Source of the DNA: Mesorhizobium sp. GbtcB19
GTDB lineage: Bacteria; Pseudomonadota; Alphaproteobacteria; Rhizobiales; Rhizobiaceae
Length of the DNA: 64,000 nucleotides
NCBI RefSeq assembly: GCF_019091085.1
Contig: NZ_JAGXJY010000015.1
Location: 94,049 to 158,048, forward strand
Direction: 5' to 3'
Shown: positions 1 through 8,674 of the stretch, piece by piece
Layout: each line of letters begins with the position of its first letter
How positions within the stretch are numbered: the first letter of the stretch is position 1
Made by a program: the position numbers and the translations under genes
The notes under the pieces: generated by a model
The model's database searches: none
What the model was told of the DNA's origin: nothing
The model's input: only the letters and a program-made list of their open reading frames with translations

Positions 1-800
1 CAGTCGCCCATGCCGTACATGCCGAGCGCGACGAGCGAGGGCTTTGGCGATTGGCTGATCTCCCCCCTTGTGGGGGAGATGCCCGGTAGGGCAGAGGGGG
101 GCGCGACAGGGCGCAGCGCCGGCGGGACAGCGCCCCCCTCTGGCTTGCCAGCCATCTCCCCCACAAGGGGGGAGATCAGCTTTGCCTGCTGCGCCTGCGC
201 CATCGCGATTGCCTCTAGAAAATCAATCTTCGGCCAGCAGGAGAGATCGCTGACCGGTGAGCAGTTGAACACTTTGACGCCAAGCGCCGCGATCGAGGGC
301 GCCAGCGACGCGAGCTCGGCATTGTGGCGGTCGAACCAGCCCTTCTTGAGCGGGTTAGGATAGCGCCCGTTGTGATGGTGCCGCCTGCCGCCCTCGCCGG
401 TCTTGCCGTCGACACCGAGCAGGAAGACCGGCCCGCCGCCCCTGTGGACGGCGACATGCAGGCCGCCGGAGACCGAGGTCGCCGACAGCGCCGCGCGCCT
501 CGGATCGGGAGAGATGCCTTTGTCAGGCTTGTCCTTGATCAGCCGAGTGACCGTCTTCGGCCCGATGCCGGAGGTGGTGATGATCTCGCCGGCGAAGGGC
601 GGCTCCTTCGAGCCGACCAGCGTCCACCAGTCGGCGTCGGCATAAAACAACACGTCCGCCTGCGGATAGGCGAGATGCGCCGAGTTGATGGCGATGACGC
701 GCTGGCCTTTCAGCAGCGAGAGATCCTGGCCGAGCACGGACGGCCCGCCCGCGAGAATGAAGACCGGCTGGCCTTCCCAATCGCGGACGAGCTGCCCCAT
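1..800 (-). CDS. Phage norphogenetic/DUF115-like protein, partial, with in-frame repeat
   Basis: This frame stays open from an ATG at 800 to the left edge without a stop (at least 266 codons), so the 3' end is missing. The start follows the DUF2190 gene by 16 bp and has an AGGGGA-type ribosome site. The N-terminus has a nucleotide- or sugar-binding-like loop (FILAGGPSV) followed by 'VIAINSAHLAY' and 'VLFYADADWW', a pattern I associate with phage norphogenetic proteins and the DUF115/MptE-like group; function in phages is not established. About residue 207 onward the frame runs through a 126-bp palindromic repeat that encodes LISPLVGEM and its mirrored arm, then returns to ordinary sequence. 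Family call is moderate; the open frame itself is clear. Confidence 0.6.
   Translation of the reverse strand, partial: MGQLVRDWEGQPVFILAGGPSVLGQDLSLLKGQRVIAINSAHLAYPQADVLFYADADWWTLVGSKEPPFAGEIITTSGIGPKTVTRLIKDKPDKGISPDPRRAALSATSVSGGLHVAVHRGGGPVFLLGVDGKTGEGGRRHHHNGRYPNPLKKGWFDRHNAELASLAPSIAALGVKVFNCSPVSDLSCWPKIDFLEAIAMAQAQQAKLISPLVGEMAGKPEGGAVPPALRPVAPPSALPGISPTRGEISQSPKPSLVALGMYGMGD
55..180. repeat. Rhizobial palindromic repeat inside a coding frame
   Basis: Two near-perfect inverted arms (55-81 and 153-180, core ATCTCCCCC...GGGGGAGAT) flank a roughly 70-bp GC-rich spacer that itself carries CAGAGGGGGGCGC and its complement. Length is close to 126 bp, a multiple of three, and both arms are open in the minus-strand frame of the 1-800 gene. 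A half copy of the same family is at 16,411-16,459. Confidence 0.85.
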
Positions 801-816
801 GCGTCCCCTGCGCGGA

Positions 817-1167
817 TCAGAGCGTGAAGGCGCCCGAGAGGCGGGCCTTGCCGACAGCCGCGTCGCTTGCCGTCGCCTCGATGGCGACGCCGACGAGCTT
901 GTTCGACGAGGCGGTCGACGTCAGCTTGCCGCCGGCGGCATCCCAGTACAGGCGCTGACCGAAGGTCCAGGCCTGCGACGTCGTCTTCGGCAGTTCAAAG
1001 ACGCCGGTCACGGCGAGCTCGCCGCTGTCGCCGACCGCGATGTCGCCCTGCGCGACGCCGAACAGCGAGCCGGCAACAACGCCGTCACCGGAAGCGACAT
1101 CGGCAGCGCCGGTGACGTCGGAATTGGTCCAGGGAATGATGTTCCCCGGCTGGATGTAGTTTTTCAT
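817..1167 (-). CDS. DUF2190 family phage head protein
   Basis: The 116-residue product starts MKNYIQPGNIIPW and has the small, Gly/Ala/Ser/Thr-rich beta-type sequence of the DUF2190 family, which sits next to capsid genes and is thought to be a capsid decoration or stabilising protein. Typical family elements visible are the N-terminal 'G..I.W.N' and the late 'RLYWDAAGGKLT' segment. A strong AGGAGG lies 5 bases before the ATG. It lies directly downstream of the capsid gene, separated by 87 bp that include a hairpin terminator, so it may have its own level of expression. Virion position is inferred from the family. Confidence 0.85.
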   Translation of the reverse strand: MKNYIQPGNIIPWTNSDVTGAADVASGDGVVAGSLFGVAQGDIAVGDSGELAVTGVFELPKTTSQAWTFGQRLYWDAAGGKLTSTASSNKLVGVAIEATASDAAVGKARLSGAFTL

Positions 1168-1199
1168 GATGGCCTCCTGATTGGGGCGGTGAAATGGAA

Positions 1200-1223
1200 A
1201 CGGGCGACCAAAAGGCCGCCCGT
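1200..1223 (-). terminator. Hairpin between capsid and DUF2190 genes
   Basis: ACGGGCG (1200-1206) pairs with CGCCCGT (1217-1223) around a 10-base loop, downstream of the capsid stop on the minus strand. No long T run follows, so it may only attenuate transcription into the DUF2190 gene. Confidence 0.5.
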
Positions 1224-1254
1224 CATGGGTCAGGCTGATCTATCGGCGGGCCGA

Positions 1255-3288
1255 TCAGGCGCCGGTGGAGCGATAGAGGCCGCGGAAATCGAGCGGCTTG
1301 ACGCCGGCGTCGATGCGGACCTTGAACTCGACGCCGTCGACGTTCCAGCCGTCCTTCTGCTCCAGCGTCGGCTGGCTGACGCCGTTGAGGTAGGACACCT
1401 CGACCGTGTCGGTGGTGCCGGGATTGGCGGCCAGATACCACTTGAGCGCCGAATCGGTGGACAGGCGCGCATCCGACACGACCTCCGCGATACCCTTGAC
1501 GATGTTCGGGTCGGTCGTGGTGCCGGGCGCGTATTGCGACGCCATCAGGGCGGCGGCGGTGCCCTGCAGTTCGACCGGCACCAGCATATAGGCCGGGCGG
1601 ATGTTGAGACCGCCTTCGGCCAGGTCGTCGGGGTCTTTCTGCAGCGCCATCTTGGTGCGTCCGGCATCGACATTGGCCATGTTGATGACGCCGGTGCCGA
1701 TGTTCTTGTGGTTGGTGTGGAACAGTGCCACGCCGTCGCTCATGGCGGCATTGGCGGTCAGCACCGCATAAACCAGGTTGCCGATGGTGCGGATGGCGGC
1801 GCGGCCCATGCGCGACGGAATGCGGGTGAAGACGCTCATATCGTCGTTGATGATCGCCTGGCGGGTGATGGCGAACATCTTGCCGTAGGTGGCGAGCTGG
1901 ATGCTCTCGCCGCGGTCGCCGATGGTGCCATAGGTGTATTCGCCGCCTTCAGGCACCTCGGCCAGCGTCGGGAACAGGTTGAGATCGACGCGTTTGGCCG
2001 GCTTGAAGTCCGACAGCGAGCCCTTCGCCGTCCATTTGGCGAACGTTTCGTCGGCCTCGAGATAGCCCTTCAGCATCGACTTGTTGGCGACATTGGCGAG
2101 CACCTCGACAAAATCGCTGGTGGTGTGCATGCCGCCGGCCATGACGAACTGGCGCATGCCGAGCGCGGCGCCGACCATGATCATCGGATCGCCGGTGACC
2201 AGCTTGACGCCGGCCTTTTCCAGGCTGGCGCGCGCAAGCTCGCGCAGGCTCATTGACGAGAATTCGTTGACCTCGCCGCCGGCAATCCCGGCCTTGGAGA
2301 GCAGCGACTTCTCAACGCCCTGACGGAAGCGGTCGCGCTCGTCGGCGGTAACGGTGGCGACGGGCGGCGTGTTGCGGCCCTTGTCGGGATCACGGTCGGC
2401 GACCGCGTCGATGATCAGGGCGGTCGCCTTTTCGAGGCTACCGCCGGCGTCCTTGATCAGCTTCTCGGTGTCTTCGAAGCTCATCTTGGCGCGGCCGGCC
2501 ATCTGGTAAATCTTCACCGTCACCGCGTCGCCGGTCATCACCGGTTCGACGACAGGATCGGCAGTAGGATTGGCGGGCTGGTTTTTGTCCGCCGCAGGCG
2601 CAGGAGTGTTCATAGGAGGTTCCTTTCGTGGATTTTGCGGCGCGGCCATGACCGCCACCATCGGAAGGCTTGCGGCCTTGCGATCTGCTGACAGCGCGGC
2701 GAGGTGCGCCGGCGCATTCTTGTAGGTTCGGTAATCGAAGGTGGCATCGGCAACGACCAGCTCACCTTCCTCGGGTGATGCCGTGGCGAAGCCCTTGGCG
2801 ACGGCATCGGTCGGCGACAGCCAGGTCTCGGCCTTCATCATGGCCCGCACGGCTGCATCGCTCTGCCCGGTGCGGTCGGAATAGACCTCGGCATAGACGC
2901 CCGTCATGACGTCGAGCGCGGCGGCATTCTTGCGGTGCGCGTCGGCTGGGCCGAGCGTGATGCCGGCCGGCTCGTGGATCATCATCAGACTGCCGAGCGG
3001 CATGGTGATGGTGTCACCGGCCATGGCGATCAGCGATGCAGCCGAGGCCGCGATGCCGTCGACGATGATGGCGACGGCGCCGTCGTGACGCTTCAGCGCG
3101 TTGTAGATGGCGGCACCCTCGGTGGCGACGCCGCCCGCCGAATTGAGGCGGACGGTGATGTCGCCGCTCATCTCGGCGAGCGCGTTGACGACATCGCCGG
3201 CGGTGAAGCCGGTGCCTTCCCAGAAATCATGGAAGCCGATCGGCCCATAGAGGACCAGCTCGCCGTTGATGATCAGGCTATTGTCCAT
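1255..3288 (-). CDS. ClpP-like prohead protease / major capsid protein fusion
   Basis: A 677-residue fusion. Residues 1 to about 200 are an S14 (ClpP-like) prohead protease: Ser82 in DGIAASAAS, His105 in MMIHEPAG and an Asp near 138 (YSDRTGQ) fit the catalytic triad. Residues about 226 to 677 are a Mu-like major capsid protein, after a Pro/Ala/Asn-rich linker. Such protease-capsid fusions are a recognised phage arrangement; the protease would cut itself off and trim the head during maturation. The start at 3288 overlaps the portal stop by 11 bases, indicating coupled translation. A ribosome site and ATG at 2613 (Met226) precede the capsid part and could allow free capsid to be made without the protease. 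Confidence 0.92.
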   Translation of the reverse strand: MDNSLIINGELVLYGPIGFHDFWEGTGFTAGDVVNALAEMSGDITVRLNSAGGVATEGAAIYNALKRHDGAVAIIVDGIAASAASLIAMAGDTITMPLGSLMMIHEPAGITLGPADAHRKNAAALDVMTGVYAEVYSDRTGQSDAAVRAMMKAETWLSPTDAVAKGFATASPEEGELVVADATFDYRTYKNAPAHLAALSADRKAASLPMVAVMAAPQNPRKEPPMNTPAPAADKNQPANPTADPVVEPVMTGDAVTVKIYQMAGRAKMSFEDTEKLIKDAGGSLEKATALIIDAVADRDPDKGRNTPPVATVTADERDRFRQGVEKSLLSKAGIAGGEVNEFSSMSLRELARASLEKAGVKLVTGDPMIMVGAALGMRQFVMAGGMHTTSDFVEVLANVANKSMLKGYLEADETFAKWTAKGSLSDFKPAKRVDLNLFPTLAEVPEGGEYTYGTIGDRGESIQLATYGKMFAITRQAIINDDMSVFTRIPSRMGRAAIRTIGNLVYAVLTANAAMSDGVALFHTNHKNIGTGVINMANVDAGRTKMALQKDPDDLAEGGLNIRPAYMLVPVELQGTAAALMASQYAPGTTTDPNIVKGIAEVVSDARLSTDSALKWYLAANPGTTDTVEVSYLNGVSQPTLEQKDGWNVDGVEFKVRIDAGVKPLDFRGLYRSTGA
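2611..2626 (-). promoter_or_regulatory. Internal ribosome site and start for capsid part
   Basis: On the minus strand AAAGGA (2621-2626) lies 7 bases before an in-frame ATG (2613) that begins MNTPAPAADKNQ, exactly at the protease/capsid junction. This would let ribosomes make the capsid domain separately. Inference from spacing only. Confidence 0.4.
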
Positions 3289-4840
3289 TGCCAGCTCCTG
3301 TCGTGTCGTCCACCGGCGGCGCGCCGGATGTCGCGGCAGTCACCGCGTTGCCGGCCGCCGTGCGGTAGCGAGGATCTGAATCGAAGATCAGGCCTTTGCC
3401 ACCATTGGCCTCATCGGCACGCTTGTTGTCGGCAGCGTTCTCGGCGTCGAGATCCTCGGGATCGTAGCCGAGCTTGCGCTGCTCCTCGGAGCGCGACGAC
3501 AGGCCGGCACGGATCGCGTCGCGGGCAGCGCCGACCTCCTCCTTCGGGTTGACCATCTCGCGGCGTGGCGGCGTCCAGAGCAGCAAAGCCGCCGACAGAT
3601 CGCGGGCCAGCACCAGCTGCGCGGCGTCGAGGAACCAGCGGCCGACCGTCGTGCAAAGCTGTGGGATCAGCATGAAATTCTGGGCTGCCGTGATGTTGCG
3701 CTGGAATTCCAGCCAGCCCATGCGGCCGGACGAGAAATTGACGCCGGCCAGATCGCCAGAAAGCGCCTCGTAGGACACGCCGAGGCCGACCGCGATGTCG
3801 CGCAGCTCGGCTGCCTTGTAGGCACCATACTCGCCGACCGAAGGCGGCGTGCCGAAGGTGACTTCCTCGCCCGGCTTCAGGCGCTGGATCATGCCCGGCT
3901 CCAGGCTTTCGACCTGGTAGACGCCGCCCGTGTCGCGCTGCGTCGCCCGGTTCGGATCGGCGGCCGGGATGACGGTCGAGATGTTCTCGTCGGACTGGAC
4001 GAAGGCGGCGAAGCAGGCCGCCACCTTCTGCCGGATCAGTTGCGCGTCGGCATAGTCGGCTAGGTCGCGCATCTTCAGGATGACCGGCGCGAACCATGTT
4101 ACGCCGCGCACCTGGCCGGGCCGGTCGGTGCGGAAGATGTGCGCGATCTCGGAAGCCGGGACCAGGCGGCTCTGGTAGGCGATACCTGAATAGGAACCGG
4201 GATGCTGGGTGTAGAGCCAGTAGCCGACCAGTCTGCCGATCTGGTCGAACTGCAGGCCCTGGATCATGTATCCGCCATCGCCGGCGATAGGCCCATCCTT
4301 GCTGCTGTCGATGTAATCCGGCTCCAGCACTTCGAGCTGGAACGGCAGCGGCAGGCCGTCCGACGAGCGGCGCGGCCGGCGACGCACCAGCGCCTCGCCG
4401 GATTCGGCGACCGTCGCCATGACCAGCCATTGCAGGCCATAGAAATTGGTGCGGCCGCGCGCGTCGATCGACGTGGTGTCGAGATGCTGCTTGATCAGGT
4501 CGAGCAGTTTTGCCTTGACCGTCTTCGGCACGCTGCCGGCGATCGACGGGATGATGCCGGAGCCGACGATGTTGTTGGCCAGCACTGACTTGCCGCGTGC
4601 GGCGTGCGGATTGTTGCGCACCATGTCGCGTGCCACGTCGCGCAGCCGAGACAGCGCCGGCAGGTTCTCGGCATTGGCGTCGGTCGACACGACCCGCCAG
4701 CCCTGAGCGCGACGGCCGCGCGTGGCGCCGTCGAAGGCCATCGTCGCCTGGCCGAGCGCCGAAAGGCGCGCGCGGCTCTGGGCGCGACGCTCCGCGATGG
4801 CCGGCGCGACGGCGGCGATGGCGCGATCGAGAAGGTTCAT
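3278..4840 (-). CDS. Phage portal protein, lambda gpB family
   Basis: The 520-residue product is a lambda-family portal: residues near 60-90 contain 'LRDVARDMVRNNPHAARG', followed by NNIVGSGI, and later the conserved 'SYEALSGDLAGVNFSSGR' and the WLEFQRNI block, all typical of the family. The portal forms the dodecameric ring at one head vertex through which DNA is packaged by the terminase. I chose the ATG at 4840 (MNLLDRAIAAV) because it follows the upstream gene's stop by 2 bases; an in-frame start 60 bases earlier would overlap that gene. The gene ends inside the start region of the protease-capsid fusion. Confidence 0.93.
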   Translation of the reverse strand: MNLLDRAIAAVAPAIAERRAQSRARLSALGQATMAFDGATRGRRAQGWRVVSTDANAENLPALSRLRDVARDMVRNNPHAARGKSVLANNIVGSGIIPSIAGSVPKTVKAKLLDLIKQHLDTTSIDARGRTNFYGLQWLVMATVAESGEALVRRRPRRSSDGLPLPFQLEVLEPDYIDSSKDGPIAGDGGYMIQGLQFDQIGRLVGYWLYTQHPGSYSGIAYQSRLVPASEIAHIFRTDRPGQVRGVTWFAPVILKMRDLADYADAQLIRQKVAACFAAFVQSDENISTVIPAADPNRATQRDTGGVYQVESLEPGMIQRLKPGEEVTFGTPPSVGEYGAYKAAELRDIAVGLGVSYEALSGDLAGVNFSSGRMGWLEFQRNITAAQNFMLIPQLCTTVGRWFLDAAQLVLARDLSAALLLWTPPRREMVNPKEEVGAARDAIRAGLSSRSEEQRKLGYDPEDLDAENAADNKRADEANGGKGLIFDSDPRYRTAAGNAVTAATSGAPPVDDTTGAGNGQ

Positions 4841-4842
4841 GG

Positions 4843-5610
4843 TCAGGCCGCCATCTTGTAGCGACTGCGCCTCATGCCGAGTGACGGATCGCCTTTCCAA
4901 TGAGACGAAACGATCTCAGGCCTACCCATACGCCATCGCAAGAACGCGCGAACGAAATGAAGGCATTTACGCCCAGAGAGATGTGCCTCGATCTCGGCAT
5001 TTTCCGCATTCGCTTTGCTGCCATCCGGCGTTGCCCAGAGCGTGATTTCGGTCCAGGCAAACAGGGGAAACTTCCCGGTCATGCCTTGAGCTCGAGCCAG
5101 CTTCTTCTGAAGGCCAGCGTGCGGAAGGCGGGTGATGTTGCCGAGCAATTTGGGAGTGTTGATCAGGAAAAGCTGATAAACGACACCGATCGCGATCAGA
5201 AGCGCGTCACGCATCGCAACATTTGTTTGCGAGGGTTGTGTAAACCAGACGTTTCCTTGCTGCCGCGAAGACTTCAGAACTCCGATAAATAAGAAGCCAA
5301 GCATTGCATCTGTAGCCGCATGCAATTCCATGCTCCCATCTGATTTTTCTAGGAGAAGAACACCAAACCGGTTGGTGGACTTCATCTCCAAAAAGGTTAC
5401 TGGCGCTGGCGCGAAAATGCGACCCGCTTCATATAGAGGATCTGGATCAGGATTTTCTCTGGCCAGAGAAGTCATGAAGTCGCCCAAGGCAGAGCATTCA
5501 AAACACTTGGCGGCGGGCATGTGGCGCAAAACGTTGTCTGGGTCCTGCATCTGCCGGCTTCTGAGTGGCAGACACAAGTCATTGAGAATCTGAAGAGCAA
5601 GCGGTGTCAT
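4843..5610 (-). CDS. Unknown protein inserted between gpW and portal
   Basis: A 255-residue protein I cannot assign to a function. It contains a hydrophobic stretch near residues 138-155 (LLIAIGVVYQLFLINTP), a CxxC pair (KCFECSALG) near residue 37, and a conserved-looking basic C-terminus (SHWKGDPSLGMRRSRYK) that resembles endings of other phage hypothetical proteins. It sits in the head operon exactly where gpW and portal genes are normally adjacent. Its codons are noticeably less GC-biased than those of the flanking head genes (many TTT, AAA, AAT, CTT), which suggests later acquisition, i.e. a moron-type gene. It keeps the operon's spacing (6 bp after gpW, 2 bp before portal). Confidence 0.75.
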   Translation of the reverse strand: MTPLALQILNDLCLPLRSRQMQDPDNVLRHMPAAKCFECSALGDFMTSLARENPDPDPLYEAGRIFAPAPVTFLEMKSTNRFGVLLLEKSDGSMELHAATDAMLGFLFIGVLKSSRQQGNVWFTQPSQTNVAMRDALLIAIGVVYQLFLINTPKLLGNITRLPHAGLQKKLARAQGMTGKFPLFAWTEITLWATPDGSKANAENAEIEAHLSGRKCLHFVRAFLRWRMGRPEIVSSHWKGDPSLGMRRSRYKMAA

Positions 5611-5616
5611 TTTTCC

Positions 5617-5814
5617 TCACAAGCCCCTGTCGAAGCCGGCGACGGTGCGGCGCGGCGGTACCGAGCCGCCGACCTCGGCTTCCATTTCGCGCAGCGCCTT
5701 GCGCATCTCGGAAAGCGACTGGTAGGTGGTCAGTGTCTCGCCGTGCTTGAAGGTCAGCACGCCGGAGGCGATGGCGTTCTTGAGGGCATCGATCTGGGTC
5801 TGGGTGTAGGCCAT
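5617..5814 (-). CDS. Head-tail joining protein, gpW family
   Basis: The 65-residue product (MAYTQTQIDALKNAIASG...) has the gpW layout: an N-terminal helix, a short beta hairpin with 'GETLTTYQSLSEMRKAL', a second helix ending 'LREMEAEV', and a Gly/Pro/Arg tail. In lambda gpW closes the portal after packaging and provides the site for gpFII. Length matches the usual 65-70 residues. It lies 3 bp after the large terminase stop, in the normal lambda order. Confidence 0.88.
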   Translation of the reverse strand: MAYTQTQIDALKNAIASGVLTFKHGETLTTYQSLSEMRKALREMEAEVGGSVPPRRTVAGFDRGL

Positions 5815-5818
5815 GATC

Positions 5819-7792
5819 CTATCCCTTCAACCAGTTGGAACGGGCATTGACGAAGCCTTCGCCTTTCGGAACCGACTTGGTCTCAACCGGCTTTGTCGAC
5901 GCGGCGGGCGTTGCCTGCGCAAGCAATGGCGCCGGCGCGAACAGGTCGACATCGCGAGGCAGGCCGCGCTCGGTGGCGAGGTGCCGCCACTGCTCGGTCG
6001 TCATGCGCGACAGGCCGAGATAGTCGGCGAGCGCGGCGTTGTAGACCTCGCAGTCGAGCAGGTGGTTTTCCTCGCCTATACGGGGCTTCCAGACGCGCCG
6101 CACGCGACCCCGGAAGGTCTCGCTGGCGAGATATTCCGAGGTGATCTGGCGAAAATAGACCTCGTCCTGCCACCAGCCGAAATGGCAGTAGCCAGGCGGG
6201 TTTGACGCCTGGCCGGCGGCGATTCCTTCCTTGCGCAGCTGCGCATAGAAGGCGCCCTTCAACGGCCAGGTGCCGACCGCCCAGACCATCGCGCCGTGGC
6301 GTATGCGTTTTCCCCGGAAGTCGATGTCGACCGGCGTCGGCTGACCGAGCGCCGGGCGGCTCCAGCCGTCCTCGCCCTTCAGCGCGAAGGTCGCCGCCTT
6401 GCCGCGCACCCATGTGTAGACGACGTGGCTGCGATAGCCGGAATCGATGCCGAAGGCGTCGACCGTGCGCGAGCGGCCATGAGCGTCCGGCCATTGCGTG
6501 GTGCGGATCTTTTCGAGACCCACGAAGGCGCCGGCATGCGGGTCGTCGGTGCCGCCGGAAATATAGCCGGCGTCGACGACCCAGCTCTGCCCGTCCGGCG
6601 CCCAGGCCTTGATCGAATACCAGATGCCCAGCATCTGCACGTCGGCGGCGCCGGTGAGGATCAGGCCGGCCGGCGGGATGTGGCCCTGCTTCAGCGCCTT
6701 GTCGCGGCGCAACATCAGCTTTTCATGGTCGGGCGCGTCGCCCTTGACCTCGAATGGCAGGCCGAGCGTCAGGTTCCAGAAGGTCTTCAGCTTCAGCGGG
6801 TCGCCGGCGGTCTTGACGAAGCGCTCGGCGATCTTCTCCCACGGCACGAAGGGCGAGGTCAGCGCGTCGAAATGGTAGCTCGGATGCGCGCCGGGGCGTG
6901 TCGCCGTGGCGATCCAGCGGCCCTTCTTCATCAGCTCGACCTTGTCGGCCGCCTCGACGATCGCGCCGCAGCAGGGCGTCGCGTAGTAGGCCTTGTAGGG
7001 GAAGGTCTCCTCGAACTTGAAATACTGCTTGTCAAAGACGAAGCGGAACGGCGCAGCACAACCGGGGCACGGCATGTGCCAGTAGCGCTGGTCGCCGGCC
7101 TCGAAGCCGGCATCGATCTTCGAGGCACCCTTGACGGTCGGCGTCGAGATCTTGACCCGCTTCCACTCGCCCGACATCAGGAACGATTCCTGGCGCGCCT
7201 CGATCATGCCGAGCGGGTCGCCCTGGCCGTCGAGGTCGTCGGGATACTCGTCGACCTCGTCGAGCAGCGCCACCTTGATCGTCTTCGAACGCAGGTCGGC
7301 GGCCGATGTGGCGATCGCCAGCGTCAGCGAGCCGCCGGGGAAGACCTTCGATGTCGTGGTCGAGGCGTCACCGGCGCGGCTGGTTTGCGGCTTGACCTTG
7401 CCCTTCAGCGTCGGCGTCTTCTCGATGACCGGCGCCAGCTTCTCGCGATTGAAGTCGGAGAGTGCGCCACTGGTCGGCTGCACGATCATCGCCCGGCACG
7501 GGTCCTGCTCGATGATGTGCTTGACGGCGGCGAGGATCAGCGTGGTGAAGCCGGTCTGCGCCGACTTGCGGATGTCGAACTCGTTGACGCCGCTGTCCAT
7601 CGCCATCAGGTCGAGCGGCTCGATGACATAGGGCGTCAGCGAGGAATCCCAAGGCTGGTTCGCCTGCGGGCCGTCGGGCACGACCATGCCCTTGGCCGAG
7701 GCGCTGGGCAGCATACGCTCGGGCGGCATGATGATGGCCGCCAGCGCGCCGGCGACGATCGCCAGCGCCGAGCGTTTCAGCTTGAGCTTCAT
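5819..7792 (-). CDS. Terminase large subunit, GpA family
   Basis: The 657-residue ATPase/nuclease cuts concatemeric DNA and drives it into the prohead through the portal. The Walker A-like segment is RKSAQTGFTTL (about residues 75-85), Walker B is VALLDEVDEYPDDL (about 174-187), and a zinc-ribbon pair (CPGC near 250; CCGA about 30 residues later) follows. The C-terminal nuclease half includes FGIDSGYRSHVVY and ends with a Lys/Pro-rich tail. The ATG at 7792 (MKLKLKRSAL) lies 8 bp after the small-subunit stop. A much longer reading upstream would overprint the small subunit and is Arg-rich, so I rejected it. Length fits the family (600-680). Confidence 0.94.
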   Translation of the reverse strand: MKLKLKRSALAIVAGALAAIIMPPERMLPSASAKGMVVPDGPQANQPWDSSLTPYVIEPLDLMAMDSGVNEFDIRKSAQTGFTTLILAAVKHIIEQDPCRAMIVQPTSGALSDFNREKLAPVIEKTPTLKGKVKPQTSRAGDASTTTSKVFPGGSLTLAIATSAADLRSKTIKVALLDEVDEYPDDLDGQGDPLGMIEARQESFLMSGEWKRVKISTPTVKGASKIDAGFEAGDQRYWHMPCPGCAAPFRFVFDKQYFKFEETFPYKAYYATPCCGAIVEAADKVELMKKGRWIATATRPGAHPSYHFDALTSPFVPWEKIAERFVKTAGDPLKLKTFWNLTLGLPFEVKGDAPDHEKLMLRRDKALKQGHIPPAGLILTGAADVQMLGIWYSIKAWAPDGQSWVVDAGYISGGTDDPHAGAFVGLEKIRTTQWPDAHGRSRTVDAFGIDSGYRSHVVYTWVRGKAATFALKGEDGWSRPALGQPTPVDIDFRGKRIRHGAMVWAVGTWPLKGAFYAQLRKEGIAAGQASNPPGYCHFGWWQDEVYFRQITSEYLASETFRGRVRRVWKPRIGEENHLLDCEVYNAALADYLGLSRMTTEQWRHLATERGLPRDVDLFAPAPLLAQATPAASTKPVETKSVPKGEGFVNARSNWLKG

Positions 7793-7800
7793 GGTTTCCC

Positions 7801-8403
7801 TCAGTCGGCGCCGAGATCGAACTCGGTGCCGGAGTTGTCTTCGTCGCCCAGACCTTCCGAGCGCTGCAGCGTCAGCGCGTCGGCGGCGCGGCGGCGGAGC
7901 TGATCCTTGATGTCGCGCAGCTTGCGGCGCAGCGCCGGCTCGCCTTCGCGCGCCGCAGTCATGATCTCGCCGGCAAAGCTTGGTAGCTGCTCGATGGCGC
8001 GGACGATCGCCTCGCCCGCCCGCACCATCGCGGTCTCGACCTCGGCGACCGGCACCAGCTTGCCGAGCCGCTCGCTGACATCGAGGGCGGAGCGGCGCGC
8101 TTCCCACTGCGCCTTCTCGGTCTGGGCGTCGCGCAGTGCGCTCGGCGGGCCGGATGCTTCGGCCTTTTCCTCGCGCACCGTCTCGGCGGACTGCTCACGG
8201 TAGGCGTCGCCCGCAACGCCGATCGCCTTGTCGAAGGCCGCTAGGTCGACCAGTCGCTCGCGACCTTCGCGACGCGTTTCGAGCAGGCCTTCCTTTTCGA
8301 ACTTGTCGACCCGCTTCTTGATCGCGACCTTCGAGACGCCGCGCATCGCCGCCAGTTCGGACAGCGACTTCCAGACGCCTTGCGGGAGCTCAGGGGCAGT
8401 CAT
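7801..8403 (-). CDS. Terminase small subunit-like protein
   Basis: The 200-residue protein begins with a winged or simple helix-turn-helix (ELAAMRGVSKVAIKKRVDKFEKEGLLETRR read across residues 16-45), followed by a long charged helical region and an acidic tail. Position immediately upstream of the large terminase and the DNA-binding N-terminus fit the subunit that recognises the packaging site (Nu1-like role). It is the first gene of the head module; the 271 bp before it are non-coding and probably hold the late promoter, but I cannot point to boxes. Confidence 0.78.
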   Translation of the reverse strand: MTAPELPQGVWKSLSELAAMRGVSKVAIKKRVDKFEKEGLLETRREGRERLVDLAAFDKAIGVAGDAYREQSAETVREEKAEASGPPSALRDAQTEKAQWEARRSALDVSERLGKLVPVAEVETAMVRAGEAIVRAIEQLPSFAGEIMTAAREGEPALRRKLRDIKDQLRRRAADALTLQRSEGLGDEDNSGTEFDLGAD

Positions 8404-8581
8404 CTGCGAAAGTCCCTGCGGCGTCTTTCAGGTTTACCGTTCACCGGCCATCGTTAACATCGTTAACCCGGTTTTCCGACCCGTCTCACTAGTCCCCCCT
8501 CGGACTACGCTGTCCCGCATACGGTTTTGAAGGGGGAAGGACCCGCGACGGGGTGGGTGGCGGCGCGTGGCTGGAACGAGA

Positions 8582-8614
8582 AAGCCCCGCGACCGGGTCT
8601 CGGTAGCGGGGCTT
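8582..8614 (-). terminator. Rho-independent terminator after the replication operon
   Basis: AAGCCCCGC (8582-8590) pairs with GCGGGGCTT (8606-8614) with further pairing inside; on the minus strand the stem is followed by a short T-rich run. It lies 60 bp beyond the stop of the 8,675-9,673 gene and separates the early and late leftward blocks. Confidence 0.7.
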
Positions 8615-8674
8615 CGAAGCTTTTTATCCGTGACAAGAAATCCACCAAATTCCTGCGCGCGTCAAGCGGGTGCC

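Noticed and set aside
685..2256. A 523-codon plus-strand frame over the capsid region
   Set aside because: Opposite to a well-supported capsid gene, with Asp/Gly/Arg/Ala-rich sequence typical of mirrored GC-rich frames and no recognisable domain.
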